Shown piece by piece: positions 10,942 through 20,149 of a stretch of 64,000 nucleotides of DNA (positions are counted from its first letter, which is position 1; each line of letters begins with the position of its first letter). The position numbers and the translations under genes are program-made. Below the pieces are notes generated by a model that searched no databases, was not told the origin of the DNA, and worked only from the letters and a program-made list of their open reading frames with translations. The stretch comes from Hyphomicrobiales bacterium (GTDB taxonomy: Bacteria > Pseudomonadota > Alphaproteobacteria > Rhizobiales > Beijerinckiaceae): positions 1-64,000 of the forward strand of contig JAIXSR010000005.1 in assembly GCA_027484605.1 (NCBI GenBank), in the 5' to 3' direction.

Positions 10942-11045
10942 GGTCTTCGGGTGCACGCTGGATGGAGATACACGACAGGGCGCCGCGCATATTGCGCCGC
11001 ACATCCCCTATCTAGCCCTTCATCCCCCTATGGGGAAGGGCCGGC

Positions 11046-11243
11046 TCACCACCATTTCAGCTGATGGCCGAAATACCAGGCGAGCGCGATGAAGGCGAGC
11101 AGCGACAGGCCGCGTCCGATCCGCGTGGCCCAGCGCTCGACGCCATCGGCCTTTTCCGCATCCTTCGCGGCGAAATGCTCGCCCGCCCGCGCCAGCGAGG
11201 AGGAGAAGAAGGTGCCGGAATCATCGGGGCGTTTGTCGGTCAT
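11046..11243 (-). CDS. Small single-pass membrane protein
   Basis: This 65-residue protein has a charged N-terminal half with many Asp, Lys and Glu (KDAEKADGVERW) and one C-terminal hydrophobic helix (about 44-59, LSLLAFIALAWYFGHQ), ending KWW. It would be tail-anchored with the N-terminus in the cytoplasm. I do not recognise a family. The ATG at 11243 has a GGAGG Shine-Dalgarno sequence (ggaggttcc) upstream. It lies about 100 bases downstream of the peptidase gene on the same strand. Confidence 0.65.
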   Translation of the reverse strand: MTDKRPDDSGTFFSSSLARAGEHFAAKDAEKADGVERWATRIGRGLSLLAFIALAWYFGHQLKWW

Positions 11244-11393
11244 GGGATGGAACCTCCGGTCATGGGAGCGATGTTGGCCTTCCCGGCCCTGCGGTCAACC
11301 CCCGCCGGCCGGTGCTGCGACGCACGGCGGGCCCGGCCACGGCGCGGCATTCTCCCCTCCTGCGGCAATCCCGCCGCGAAGGAGGGATCTCCG

Positions 11394-11672
11394 ATGAAAC
11401 GCTCATTCCTGATGCTCGCTTTGGTGGCGGGCGGAACCTTTTCGGCGGGGCTGGTCGCGGCCCCGCGCGAGGCCGAGGCGCGGGTCTGCGTGGCCCGGCA
11501 TTTCGATGTCCGCGGTACCTGCGCGCGCTGGGCGCCGGGCTGGGGCCCGGGGGCGATGCGCCCGATCCGGCCCGGCTGGGCGGGGCTCGGCCCCTATCAT
11601 TGCCGCTGGGTGTCCTTCGCCGTTCCCACCCCCTGGGGGGTGAGGGTCGAGCGCCGGCGCGTCTGCCGGTAG
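11394..11672 (+). CDS. Small secreted Cys/Trp-containing protein
   Basis: This 92-residue protein has a signal peptide (MKRSFLMLALVAGGTFSAGL, probable cleavage near AEA at about residues 25-31). The mature part has four cysteines (VCVARHF, GTCARW, YHCRW, RVCR), enough for two disulfides, and many Trp, Gly, Pro and Arg residues. An AAGGAGGG Shine-Dalgarno sequence 8 bases before the ATG at 11394 decides the start. The function is unknown; export to the periplasm or surface is inferred. Confidence 0.72.
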   Translation: MKRSFLMLALVAGGTFSAGLVAAPREAEARVCVARHFDVRGTCARWAPGWGPGAMRPIRPGWAGLGPYHCRWVSFAVPTPWGVRVERRRVCR

Positions 11673-11680
11673 GGCGGATG

Positions 11681-11711
11681 ACAGGGGCTGATACCCGTCT
11701 TCCGCCCCTGT
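11681..11711. terminator. Hairpin between the 11394 gene and leuC
   Basis: An 8-bp perfect inverted repeat (ACAGGGGC/GCCCCTGT, 15-nt loop) lies between two convergent genes. It has a weak T-rich flank on the plus strand (TTCTGG). It is probably a bidirectional transcription end. Confidence 0.45.
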
Positions 11712-11774
11712 TCTGGCCTTTGACGCCTTTTCTGCGATCAGCCGGCATCCACCGGATCGGAAAAGGCTTTGGCC

Positions 11775-13184
11775 TCAGCCGATCGTGCGGATATCGACGA
11801 AGCGGCCGGCAATCGCCGCGGCGGCGGCCATCTGCGGCGAGACGAGATGCGTGCGGCCCTTGAAGCCCTGGCGGCCCTCGAAATTGCGGTTCGAGGTGGA
11901 AGCACAGCGCTGGCCCGGCTTGAGCTGGTCCGGGTTCATGCCGAGGCACATGGAGCAGCCCGGTTCGCGCCACTGGAAGCCGGCGGCGATGAAGATCTTG
12001 TCGAGACCTTCGGCCTCGGCCTGTTCCTTGACGAGGCCCGAGCCCGGCACGACCATCGCATAGTCGAGGCGCGAGGACACGGTCTTGCCCTCGAGGATCT
12101 TGGCGGCGGCGCGCAGATCCTCGATCCGGCCGTTCGTGCAGGAGCCGATCCAGACCACGTCGAGTTCGATGTCGGTCATCTTCGTGCCGGCGGCGAGGCC
12201 CATATAGGCAAGGGCGCGGATCTTCGATTCGCGCTTGGTCTCGTCCGGGATGAGGGCGGGATCCGGCACGGCGCCGGTGATGGAGATGACATCCTCCGGC
12301 GAGGTGCCCCAGGACACGATGGGCGGCAGGTTGTTGGCATCCAGCGTCACCACGCGGTCAACATGCGCGCCGGCATCGGTGCGCAGGGTGTCCCAGTAGC
12401 GGCGGGCCGCATCCCAGGCGGCGCCCTTCGGCGCCTTCGGGCGGCCCTCGAGATAGGCATAGGTCTTCTCGTCCGGCGCGATCAGGCCGGCGCGGGCGCC
12501 GCCCTCGATCGACATGTTGCAGACGGTCATGCGGCCTTCCATCGAGAGCGCCTCGATGGCCGAGCCGGCATATTCGATCACCGAGCCGGTGCCGCCGGCG
12601 GTGCCGATCTCGCCGATGATGGCGAGCACGATGTCCTTGGCGGTGACGCCGCCCTGCAGGGTGCCATCGACCTGCACCCGCATGTTCTTCGCCTTTTTCT
12701 GGATCAGCGTCTGGGTGGCGAGCACATGCTCGACCTCGGACGTGCCGATGCCATGGGCGAGGGCCCCGAAGGCGCCATGGGTGGAGGTGTGGCTGTCGCC
12801 GCAGACAATGGTCGTGCCCGGCAGGGTGAAGCCCTGTTCCGGCCCGATCACGTGGACGATGCCCTGGCGCTTGTCGCGCTCGGAATAATACTCGACCCCG
12901 AAATCGGCGGCATTCTGGGCCAGGGTTTCCACCTGGATCCGGCTCTCCTCCTCCGCGATGCCCTTCGAGCGATCGGAAGTGGGAACGTTGTGGTCCACCA
13001 CGGCGAGGGTCTTTTCCGGTGCGCGGACCTTGCGGCCTGTCATCCGGAGGCCCTCGAAGGCCTGGGGCGAGGTCACCTCGTGGACGAGGTGGCGGTCGAT
13101 ATAGAGCAGGCAGGTTCCATCCGGCTGGCGATCAACCACGTGGTCGTCGAAGATCTTGTCATACAGGGTGGTCGGCGTGCTCAT
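11775..13184 (-). CDS. leuC: 3-Isopropylmalate dehydratase large subunit
   Basis: This 469-residue aconitase-family subunit carries the [4Fe-4S] cluster of isopropylmalate isomerase. Family landmarks are [20 protein letters not shown] near the N-terminus, the [29 protein letters not shown] segment in two parts at about 130-158, and the cluster cysteines in GSCTNGR and [10 protein letters not shown]. The start is the ATG at 13184 with GGAGAG five bases upstream; the longer in-frame extension is not family-like. The gene is divergent from kup and convergent with the small secreted protein gene. Confidence 0.97.
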   Translation of the reverse strand: MSTPTTLYDKIFDDHVVDRQPDGTCLLYIDRHLVHEVTSPQAFEGLRMTGRKVRAPEKTLAVVDHNVPTSDRSKGIAEEESRIQVETLAQNAADFGVEYYSERDKRQGIVHVIGPEQGFTLPGTTIVCGDSHTSTHGAFGALAHGIGTSEVEHVLATQTLIQKKAKNMRVQVDGTLQGGVTAKDIVLAIIGEIGTAGGTGSVIEYAGSAIEALSMEGRMTVCNMSIEGGARAGLIAPDEKTYAYLEGRPKAPKGAAWDAARRYWDTLRTDAGAHVDRVVTLDANNLPPIVSWGTSPEDVISITGAVPDPALIPDETKRESKIRALAYMGLAAGTKMTDIELDVVWIGSCTNGRIEDLRAAAKILEGKTVSSRLDYAMVVPGSGLVKEQAEAEGLDKIFIAAGFQWREPGCSMCLGMNPDQLKPGQRCASTSNRNFEGRQGFKGRTHLVSPQMAAAAAIAGRFVDIRTIG

Positions 13185-13491
13185 CTCATCTCTCCTTCGC
13201 GGCGCCAGGCAGGGCGGCGGCGTGGCCCCGGCGGCTCCGTGCCGGGCGGCGCCGTGATTTACGCCAATCGCTGCACGGATTCCAGCCCCTTCTTGCCGAA
13301 GGCTCCAAAGTCGGATCGCGTCGGCCCTTATCCGCAGGGCGGACAAAAGCGGGCTATCCGCTGCCCGGGGAAGGGTGTATAAGGCGCGCCGCCCCGACCG
13401 GATTGCCTTGCGCTGCAGCAAGGGCGGGCAGGGCTCCGGGCAGGGACAAGCGGGGCTTCTCCTGCCGGCCTTTCAACGAGGGAATTCCTGC
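13185..13491. promoter_or_regulatory. Divergent promoter gap between leuC and kup
   Basis: These 307 bases separate leuC from kup. No convincing reading frame, attenuator peptide or strong hairpin is seen. A TATAAG-like element at about 13377 on the kup side is the only -10-like sequence I noticed, and I cannot pair it with a clear -35. Confidence 0.35.
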
Positions 13492-15426
13492 ATGGGCGAT
13501 CAATCGTCAACGGGCGGGCCGCATGAAGATCATGGCGGGCACGGGGCCGGGCTGTCGGGTCCCATGCGGACTTTCGCGCTGGCCGTCGGCTCTGTCGGGG
13601 TCGTTTATGGCGATATCGGCACCTCGCCGCTCTACGCCCTCAAGGAATCGCTCCATCACGCCGCGAAGGACGGGATCACCCGCTCGGAAGTGATCGGGAT
13701 TGTCTCGCTGCTCATCTGGGCGGTGGTCGTCGTCGTGACGATCAAATATGTCATCTTCATCATGCGCGCCGACAACAAGGGCGAGGGCGGCACGCTCTCG
13801 CTCATGGCGCTGGCGCAGCAGGCCTTCGGGCGACGCAGCCCGGTCATTTTCCTGCTCGGCGTGATGGGCGCGGCCCTGTTCTACGGCGATTCGATCATCA
13901 CGCCGGCCATTTCCGTGCTTTCCGCCGTGGAAGGGCTGAAGCTGGTCCATCCGGCCTTCGCCGACCAGTGGAACGTGATCATGCTGGCCATTGCCATCCT
14001 GTTCGCGCTGTTCCTGGTCCAGAGCCGCGGCACCGAGAGCGTTGCCCGCTTCTTCGGGCCGATCATGGTGGTCTGGTTCGCGGTGATCGCGCTGCTCGGC
14101 ATCATCCATATCGAGGATGATCTCGGTATCCTCGCGGCGTTCAATCCCTATTATGCGGCCGAATTCGTCGCGGGCCACGGCGTGATCGGGCTGCTGGTGC
14201 TGGGCTCGGTCTTCCTGGCGGTGACGGGGGCCGAGGCGCTCTATGCCGATATGGGCCATTTCGGCCGGCGGCCGATCCGGCTCGCCTGGCTGCTCTTCGT
14301 CTTCCCGGCGCTGACGCTGAACTATCTCGGCCAGGGCGCCTTCGTGCTCAAGAACATCAGCGATCCCAAGGCGGTCGAGAACCCGTTCTTCCTGCTGGCG
14401 CCGGAATGGGCCGTGCTGCCGCTGGTCATCCTGTCGGGCCTGGCCACGGTCATTGCCAGCCAGGCGGTGATCACCGGCGCCTTCTCGCTGACCCAGCAGG
14501 CGGTGCAGCTCGGGCTGCTGCCGCGCATCGAGATCCGCCATACCTCCGAGACCACGCTGGGCCAGATCTACATTCCGCAGGTCAACTGGCTGCTGGCGCT
14601 CGGCGTCTTCGCGCTGGTCCTCTCCTTCCGGACGTCGAGCTCGCTTGCCTCGGCCTATGGTATCGCCGTCACCGGCGCCATGCTGGCGGATACGGGCCTG
14701 TTCTTCATCGTCGCGCGCTACGTCTGGCAATGGCCGAACTGGCGCGTTGCCCTGTTCGGCATCCCCTTCCTGGCGATCGACCTGACCTTCTTCGGCGCGA
14801 ATTGCCTGAAGATCCCGGATGGTGCCTACATGCCGCTGATCTTCGGCGCGGCGCTGATCCTGATGATGTGGACCTGGGTCCGCGGGACGCGGATCATCAA
14901 CGAGAAGTCGCGCCGGGATTCGGTGCCGCTGGTCGACCTGATCAAGATGCTCGAGAAATCCAAGCCGGTCCGTGTTGCCGGGACGGCCGTGTTCCTCACG
15001 GCCGATCCGGAGACGGCGCCGGGAGCGTTGCTGCACAATCTCAAGCACAACAAGGTGCTCCACAAGCGGAACATCATGCTGACGATCCGGACCGAGGACA
15101 TGCCGCGCGTGCCGGAATCGGAGAAGCTCCAGATCGAGGAACTCAGCGAGGATGTGAAGCGGATCGTCGTGCGGATCGGCTATATGGAAACGCCGCGCGT
15201 GCCGCATTTCCTTGCGCTGGCGCGCCGTCGCGGGCTGGATTTCGACATCATGCAGACCTCGTTCTTCCTCGGGAAGCGGACGATCAAGGCGGCCGCCACC
15301 TCCGGCATGCCGCTCTGGCAGGACAATCTCTTCATCTTCCTGTCCCGGACGGCGGCGAATGCAACCGACTTCTTCCACATCCCCACCGGGCGGGTGGTCG
15401 AACTCGGCGCGCAGGTCACGGTCTGA
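13492..15426 (+). CDS. kup: Low-affinity potassium transporter Kup
   Basis: This 644-residue protein is a K+/H+ symporter of the KUP/HAK/KT family in the inner membrane. The signature GDIGTSPLYALKES at about residues 40-53 is in the first membrane segment. About twelve hydrophobic helices fill residues 30-465, and a soluble C-terminal domain of about 180 residues follows. The start is the ATG at 13492; the frame is open upstream but the preceding residues are not family-like. The His-rich N-terminus (PHEDHGGHG) is short and typical of rhizobial Kup proteins. It is followed 67 bases later by the ureohydrolase gene. Confidence 0.96.
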   Translation: MGDQSSTGGPHEDHGGHGAGLSGPMRTFALAVGSVGVVYGDIGTSPLYALKESLHHAAKDGITRSEVIGIVSLLIWAVVVVVTIKYVIFIMRADNKGEGGTLSLMALAQQAFGRRSPVIFLLGVMGAALFYGDSIITPAISVLSAVEGLKLVHPAFADQWNVIMLAIAILFALFLVQSRGTESVARFFGPIMVVWFAVIALLGIIHIEDDLGILAAFNPYYAAEFVAGHGVIGLLVLGSVFLAVTGAEALYADMGHFGRRPIRLAWLLFVFPALTLNYLGQGAFVLKNISDPKAVENPFFLLAPEWAVLPLVILSGLATVIASQAVITGAFSLTQQAVQLGLLPRIEIRHTSETTLGQIYIPQVNWLLALGVFALVLSFRTSSSLASAYGIAVTGAMLADTGLFFIVARYVWQWPNWRVALFGIPFLAIDLTFFGANCLKIPDGAYMPLIFGAALILMMWTWVRGTRIINEKSRRDSVPLVDLIKMLEKSKPVRVAGTAVFLTADPETAPGALLHNLKHNKVLHKRNIMLTIRTEDMPRVPESEKLQIEELSEDVKRIVVRIGYMETPRVPHFLALARRRGLDFDIMQTSFFLGKRTIKAAATSGMPLWQDNLFIFLSRTAANATDFFHIPTGRVVELGAQVTV

Positions 15427-15493
15427 GCGCAAGGCGGGTGCTTGCCATCGGCGCGCCCGCTTGCCACTCTTCGCTCCAACGCGAGGATTGACC

Positions 15494-16537
15494 ATGGATC
15501 CGAAGAAACTCGAGGCCCTCCGCGCCCGTTATGGCGGGGCAGGGGCGACCGACGTGCATGACCCCGAATTCCGGAAGGTCGTCGACCTGCTCTTTACCGG
15601 CAAGGATCGGCGGGCCAAGCCCTATGAGGGCATCTCGACCTTTCTCGATGCGCCGTACCGGCCGGAACTGGCGGCTGAGAAGGCATTTGCCGCGCTCGAT
15701 GTGCCGCTGATCGGCGTGCCGATGGATCTCGGGGTGACGCATCGCCCGGGCTCGCGCTTCGGGCCCCGTGCCGTGCGGCAGGTCGAGCGGATCGGGCCCT
15801 ATCACGAGGTCCATCGCATCGTGCCGCTGGCGGAATGCCGGATTGCCGATATCGGCGATGTCCCCTTCCGCAGCCGCTACAGCCTGGCCGAGAGCCACGA
15901 GGATATCGAGGCCTTCTACGGCCCGATCGCCGAGGCGGGCTGCCGGCCCGTCTCGATCGGCGGGGATCATTCGATCACCCTGCCGATTCTCAAGGCCCTC
16001 GGGCGCGGGCGGCCGGTCGGGATGATCCATATCGACGCCCATTGCGATACCAGCGCGCCCTATGAGGGCACGCGCTTCCATCATGGCGGGCCGTTCCGGC
16101 AGGCGGTGCTGGAGGGCGTGCTCGATCCCGAGCGGGTGATCCAGATCGGCATCCGTGGCAATGCCGAATATCTCTGGGAATTTTCCTACGAGAGCGGGAT
16201 GACGGTCATCCATGCCGAGGAATTCCACCGCCTCGGTGTCGACGAGACCATCGCCCGGATGCGGAAGGTGGTGGGTGACGGGCCGGTCTATCTGTCCTTC
16301 GATGTGGACAGCCTCGACCCGGCCTTTGCGCCCGGCACCGGCACGCCCGAGGCCGGCGGGCTCTCGACACGCGAGGCCATGGCGCTGCTGCGTGGCGCAG
16401 CCGGGCTCGACATTGTCGGCGGCGATGTCGTCGAGGTAGCCCCGCAATATGATGCGACGAGCAATACCGCCCAGGCGGGCGCGCAGATCCTGTTCGAGAT
16501 TGTCAGCCTGATCGCGCTCAGGCTGCGCAAAGGCTGA
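15494..16537 (+). CDS. Agmatinase-family ureohydrolase
   Basis: This 347-residue protein belongs to the arginase/agmatinase/guanidino-acid hydrolase family, which uses two Mn2+ ions to release urea from guanidino compounds. The metal ligands are visible in GGDHSITLP at about residue 155, DAHCDT at about 180 and SFDVDSLDPAFAPGTGTPE at about 270. The substrate could be agmatine, guanidinobutyrate or guanidinopropionate; the sequence does not decide. The start is the ATG at 15494 (MDPKKLEAL). Its last 20 bases overlap the end of the convergent hydrolase gene. A LysR-regulated ABC importer nearby may supply its substrate, but this is inference. Confidence 0.9.
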   Translation: MDPKKLEALRARYGGAGATDVHDPEFRKVVDLLFTGKDRRAKPYEGISTFLDAPYRPELAAEKAFAALDVPLIGVPMDLGVTHRPGSRFGPRAVRQVERIGPYHEVHRIVPLAECRIADIGDVPFRSRYSLAESHEDIEAFYGPIAEAGCRPVSIGGDHSITLPILKALGRGRPVGMIHIDAHCDTSAPYEGTRFHHGGPFRQAVLEGVLDPERVIQIGIRGNAEYLWEFSYESGMTVIHAEEFHRLGVDETIARMRKVVGDGPVYLSFDVDSLDPAFAPGTGTPEAGGLSTREAMALLRGAAGLDIVGGDVVEVAPQYDATSNTAQAGAQILFEIVSLIALRLRKG

Positions 16538-17336
16538 CCAGGCGGTCAGTCAATTCGCTGTCGCGGTCAGCCAATCCGGCAATCACCGTGAAATGGTTGG
16601 CGCCGGCGAGTTCGAGGCATGTCGTGTCGATGCCATGCTGCTGCCAGACCCGGCAGATATCGCGGCTCTGGCGGAGATATTCGGCGCTTTCCGCTCCGCC
16701 CACGGCGGCCACGAGCCTTCGACCGGCCGGCGGCGTGTGCACGATCGGAGAGAGGCGGCGCGCCTCGGGTTCCGAAAGGCCGAGAGCTTTGTTGATCGTG
16801 GTGCCGACCAGCGGCGGGAGGTCGAACAGGCCGGAAATGGCGAGGCCGGCCGGTGTCAGGTCGCCCGGGGCAGCCGGGTCGAGCGCCTTCCAGTCCACCG
16901 CCAAAGCCATGGCGGTGAGATGGCCGCCGGCCGAATGGCCATAGGGCACGACGCGGCGGCCCGTCCGGCGCCAGAGATCGAGGATGGCCATCCGCGTCTG
17001 CTCGATGATCGCCGCCATCGGCACGTTCGGGCAGAGATCATATTCCATGATCGCCGCGCTCAGCCCGCGGGCATTCGGCCCCGCCGCCATATGGCTGAAA
17101 AAGCTGCGGTCGAGCGCCTGCCAGTAGCCGCCATGGATGAAGAGCACGACCGGTCCATCGCCCGCGGCCGGGAAGAGATCGTAGCGGTGCCGTTCCCCTG
17201 GCCCGTAGGCGATGCCGGCCTCGAAGGGCCGGGCAGCCCGGCAGGCTGCGGCATCGGCCGCCCAGCCCGCGATGATGCCGGGATGTTCCGGCACGCGGGC
17301 CCGGTTGTTGTACTCGGCTTCATAATCGGGCGACAT
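16518..17336 (-). CDS. Alpha/beta hydrolase, HGGxW formamidase/esterase type
   Basis: This 272-residue hydrolase has the oxyanion motif HGGYW at about residues 68-72 and the nucleophile elbow GHSAGGH at about 134-140. Both are shared with kynurenine formamidases and related carboxylesterases. A likely catalytic His is in GANHFTVI near residue 250. The N-terminus YEAEYNNRARVPEHP is typical of the formamidase-like subgroup. I choose the ATG at 17336, with GGGAG 9 bases upstream, over a TTG at 17360. It lies 24 bases after the LysR gene on the same strand, so the two probably form an operon. Confidence 0.85.
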   Translation of the reverse strand: MSPDYEAEYNNRARVPEHPGIIAGWAADAAACRAARPFEAGIAYGPGERHRYDLFPAAGDGPVVLFIHGGYWQALDRSFFSHMAAGPNARGLSAAIMEYDLCPNVPMAAIIEQTRMAILDLWRRTGRRVVPYGHSAGGHLTAMALAVDWKALDPAAPGDLTPAGLAISGLFDLPPLVGTTINKALGLSEPEARRLSPIVHTPPAGRRLVAAVGGAESAEYLRQSRDICRVWQQHGIDTTCLELAGANHFTVIAGLADRDSELTDRLVSLCAA

Positions 17337-17360
17337 CGGCGCAACTCCCGGCGCAGGCAA

Positions 17361-18299
17361 TCAGACAGAGCGAATCGCCAGCGAGTATCCGTCTTCCTGC
17401 TGATGCGTGCGAACAAAATCGATGAAGCGGCGCGCCACGGCCGAGGGCGGCATCATCGATGGCAGGACGAAGGAGGTCTCGTAGGCGATCGAGGGCCGGA
17501 AGGGGATGAAGCGGATATCCGGGTCCTCGCGCAGCGACATCGGGAAGGGGTTGATGATCGTCATGCCGACCCCGGCCCGGACGAATTCATAGGCGGCCAC
17601 GGCGGTCGAGACCTCGATCAGGATGCGCGGCTCGACCCCGGCGCCGAGGAAAAGCCGCTCCAGCTGGGTGCGGGAGGGAAAGCGCCGCGCCAATGCGATG
17701 AAGGGCTGGCCATGGAGATCCTGCGGGGTCAGGAACGGGCGATCCGCCAGCAGCGAGCCCGGCGGAAGCACGGCATGGGCATTGGAGGAGCGGAAGGCGA
17801 GATAGCGCACGCCGGCATGGTCGGGGCCGGAATCGACGAGGCCGAGATCCATGTTGCCATTGGCCATCATGGTCACGACTTCCGGCCCGGAACCGATCTC
17901 GACATAGATCCGGGTTTCCGGTTCCGTGCGCGAGAACTCGCCCAGCAGCCGGTGCAGGAACCAATGGGCGAGGGTCGGTGGCGCCGCCACGCGAAGGACC
18001 GGGCTCGCATCCTCCGGGCGCCAGCGCACGCGCTCCAGCCGTTCGAAGGTCAGGAAGATCGGCTCGCTCTCCTGATGCAGGGCCAGGGCCTCCGCCGTGG
18101 GCAGCAGGCGGCCGCCCTCGCGGCGGAACAGGGTCAGCCCGGTCCGCTCCTCGAGCTGGTGGATTGCGCGGGACACGGCGGGCTGGGAAATGCCGAGCTT
18201 CTTGGCGGCGGCCGTCGCCTTGCCGAACCGGATCAGCGTGCGGAGGACCTCCAGTTCCCGGAGGGTCGGGCGGCGGCCGGGATTGGCGGGTTCCTGCAT
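17361..18299 (-). CDS. LysR-family transcriptional regulator
   Basis: This 312-residue protein has an N-terminal winged helix-turn-helix (about 10-70, KLGISQPAVSRAIHQLEE) and a C-terminal periplasmic-binding-like effector domain (about 98-300). It is divergent from the ABC importer gene at 18478 and co-directional with the hydrolase, the usual layout for a LysR regulator of its neighbours. It probably controls the importer and perhaps the agmatinase-like enzyme. The ligand is unknown. The intergenic region contains a candidate inverted-repeat site. Confidence 0.94.
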   Translation of the reverse strand: MQEPANPGRRPTLRELEVLRTLIRFGKATAAAKKLGISQPAVSRAIHQLEERTGLTLFRREGGRLLPTAEALALHQESEPIFLTFERLERVRWRPEDASPVLRVAAPPTLAHWFLHRLLGEFSRTEPETRIYVEIGSGPEVVTMMANGNMDLGLVDSGPDHAGVRYLAFRSSNAHAVLPPGSLLADRPFLTPQDLHGQPFIALARRFPSRTQLERLFLGAGVEPRILIEVSTAVAAYEFVRAGVGMTIINPFPMSLREDPDIRFIPFRPSIAYETSFVLPSMMPPSAVARRFIDFVRTHQQEDGYSLAIRSV

Positions 18300-18315
18300 A
18301 GGACTATGCCTGTTG

Positions 18316-18341
18316 GTTATATCAATTTCAGTGACAATAAC
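18316..18341. promoter_or_regulatory. Candidate LysR binding site
   Basis: An inverted repeat GTTAT-N16-ATAAC lies 16 bases before the LysR start codon, in an AT-rich patch that stands out in this GC-rich DNA. LysR regulators commonly bind such sites between their own gene and the divergent target. The arms are short, so this is only a candidate. Confidence 0.4.
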
Positions 18342-18477
18342 TCATGTGAATAGTAGTGTCACGCCATCGTGCCGGCCCCGCATTTACGCTTGGACTTTCG
18401 TTCAGGCTGACGCGAGAATGGTGCATCGCAGGGTGGGAGACGTCTTCAAGGAGCCCCGTCCTGACCGCAGGGAGACG

Positions 18478-20061
18478 ATGATGCGAAAACTGTTGAAGCC
18501 CGCCCTGATGGCGGTTGTGCTCGGCTGCGGCTGGGCTTTCCCGGCCGCCGCGCAGGAGCTGAAGATCGCGATGTCCTCCGAGCCCAGCTCGGCCGACCCG
18601 CATTACCACAACCTCACGCCGAACAACCAGATCGCGCGGCATGTCTATGAGGCGCTGGTGTTCATGGACCAGTTCCAGGCCATCGGCCCGGGCCTCGCCT
18701 CGAGCTGGAAGATCGTCGACGACACGACCTGGGAGTTCAAGCTCCGGGCCAATATCAAGTTCCATGACGGCTCGCCGCTGACGGTCGATGACGTGATCTT
18801 CACGTTCAACCGGGTGCCGAATGTGCCGAAATCGCCGGCGCCGAAGACCTCCTATATCCGCGGCAAGACGATCGAGAAGATCGACGACGTCACCTTCCGC
18901 GTGAAGACGCCGGCGCCCGAGGCCCTGATGCTCAACCATCTCGCCAATATCGAGATCATGTCGGCCAAGGCCTCGGCCAATGTGACGACCGAGGACATCA
19001 ATGCCGGCAGGGGCGCGGTCGGGACCGGCCCGTACCAGTTCGTCGAATTCGTGCCCGGCGACCGCCTCGTCCTCAAGCGCAACGACGCCTATTGGGGCAA
19101 CAAGGAGCCCTGGGAAAAGGTGACGTTCCGCTTCATCAAGTCGGATCCGACCCGCGTCGCGGCCTTGCTCTCGGGCGATGTCGACGTGATCGAGACGGTT
19201 CCGACGGCCGATGCGCAGCGCCTCGCCAAGGACCCCAAGGTCGCGATCGCCAGCGCGCTCTCGAACCGCCTCGTCTATCTCCACATGGATCGCTATCGCG
19301 CCGAAACCCCGTTCGTGAAGGGCAAGGATGGCAGCACGGTCAAGAATCCGTTCCATGACCTGAAGGTGCGCCAGGCCATCACCAAGGCCATCAACCGCCC
19401 GGCCATCGTCGATCGGATCATGGAAGGCGAGGCTGTTCCGGCGAGCCAGATGCTCCCGGATTCCTATGCCGGCACGTCGAAGAAGCTGAAGCCTGTCGCC
19501 TATGATGTCGAGGGGGCGCGCAAGTTGCTGGCCGAAGCCGGCTATCCGAACGGCTTCAAGCTGACGATCCATGGCCCGAATGGCCGCTATACCAACGACA
19601 CCAAGATCATCGAGGCCGTGGCCCAGATGCTGACCCGCGTCGGCATCGAAGCCAGCGTCGAGACCCTGCCGCCGGCCGTGTTCTTCTCGCGCGCCTCCAG
19701 CGGCGGCCCTGACAAGCAGCCGGAATTCTCGATGATCCTCGCCGGCTGGTCTGCCGGGACGGGCGAGCCGAGCGACTCGCTGCGTGCCCTGCTCGGCACG
19801 TTCGATCCGAAGATCGGGCGTGGTTCGGCCAATCGCGGCCGCTACTCGAACCCGGCCATGGATGTCGTGCTCGACAAGGCGCTCTCGACGGTCGATTTCG
19901 ACAAGCGCAACGTGCTGCTGGCCGAAGCCGCCGAGATCGTCATGGGCGATGTCGGGCTGATCCCGATCCACTACCAGAAGAACACCTGGGCGGCGAAAAA
20001 GGGCCTGAAGGTCACGCCGCGGACCGACGAATACACCCTCGCCATGTCGGTGCGTCCGTAA
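18478..20061 (+). CDS. ABC transporter substrate-binding protein, peptide/nickel family
   Basis: This 527-residue periplasmic binding protein (SBP_bac_5 family) captures a peptide or similar solute for the importer encoded next to it. A signal peptide covers about residues 1-24 (cleavage after AAA in FPAAAQE). Family landmarks are ADPHYHNLTPNNQIA, WEFKLRANIKFHDGSPLT and GTGPYQFVEF. Two ATGs stand in tandem; AGGGAG is 3 bases from the first and 6 from the second (18481), so the second may be used. A stem-loop after the stop probably sets binding-protein levels above those of the permeases. The solute cannot be read from the sequence. Confidence 0.93.
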   Translation: MMRKLLKPALMAVVLGCGWAFPAAAQELKIAMSSEPSSADPHYHNLTPNNQIARHVYEALVFMDQFQAIGPGLASSWKIVDDTTWEFKLRANIKFHDGSPLTVDDVIFTFNRVPNVPKSPAPKTSYIRGKTIEKIDDVTFRVKTPAPEALMLNHLANIEIMSAKASANVTTEDINAGRGAVGTGPYQFVEFVPGDRLVLKRNDAYWGNKEPWEKVTFRFIKSDPTRVAALLSGDVDVIETVPTADAQRLAKDPKVAIASALSNRLVYLHMDRYRAETPFVKGKDGSTVKNPFHDLKVRQAITKAINRPAIVDRIMEGEAVPASQMLPDSYAGTSKKLKPVAYDVEGARKLLAEAGYPNGFKLTIHGPNGRYTNDTKIIEAVAQMLTRVGIEASVETLPPAVFFSRASSGGPDKQPEFSMILAGWSAGTGEPSDSLRALLGTFDPKIGRGSANRGRYSNPAMDVVLDKALSTVDFDKRNVLLAEAAEIVMGDVGLIPIHYQKNTWAAKKGLKVTPRTDEYTLAMSVRP

Positions 20062-20071
20062 CCGCCAAAAG

Positions 20072-20097
20072 GCAGCGGGGCCGCCCGGCTCCGCTGC
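20072..20097 (+). terminator. Intra-operon stem-loop after the binding-protein gene
   Basis: A 7-bp stem (GCAGCGG/CCGCTGC, 12-nt loop) without a T-tract lies between the binding-protein gene and the first permease gene. Such elements often protect the upstream mRNA or attenuate downstream expression. Confidence 0.45.
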
Positions 20098-20149
20098 GCC
20101 TCCTGGCGCGTGTCTGTTCCGGCGCGATTGCCTCCCCGGGGAGTTTTCC

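Noticed and set aside
13507-15495. A 662-codon minus-strand frame opposite kup
   Set aside because: Composition is Arg/Asp/His/Gln-rich with no fold pattern, typical of the antisense of a hydrophobic transporter gene in GC-rich DNA.
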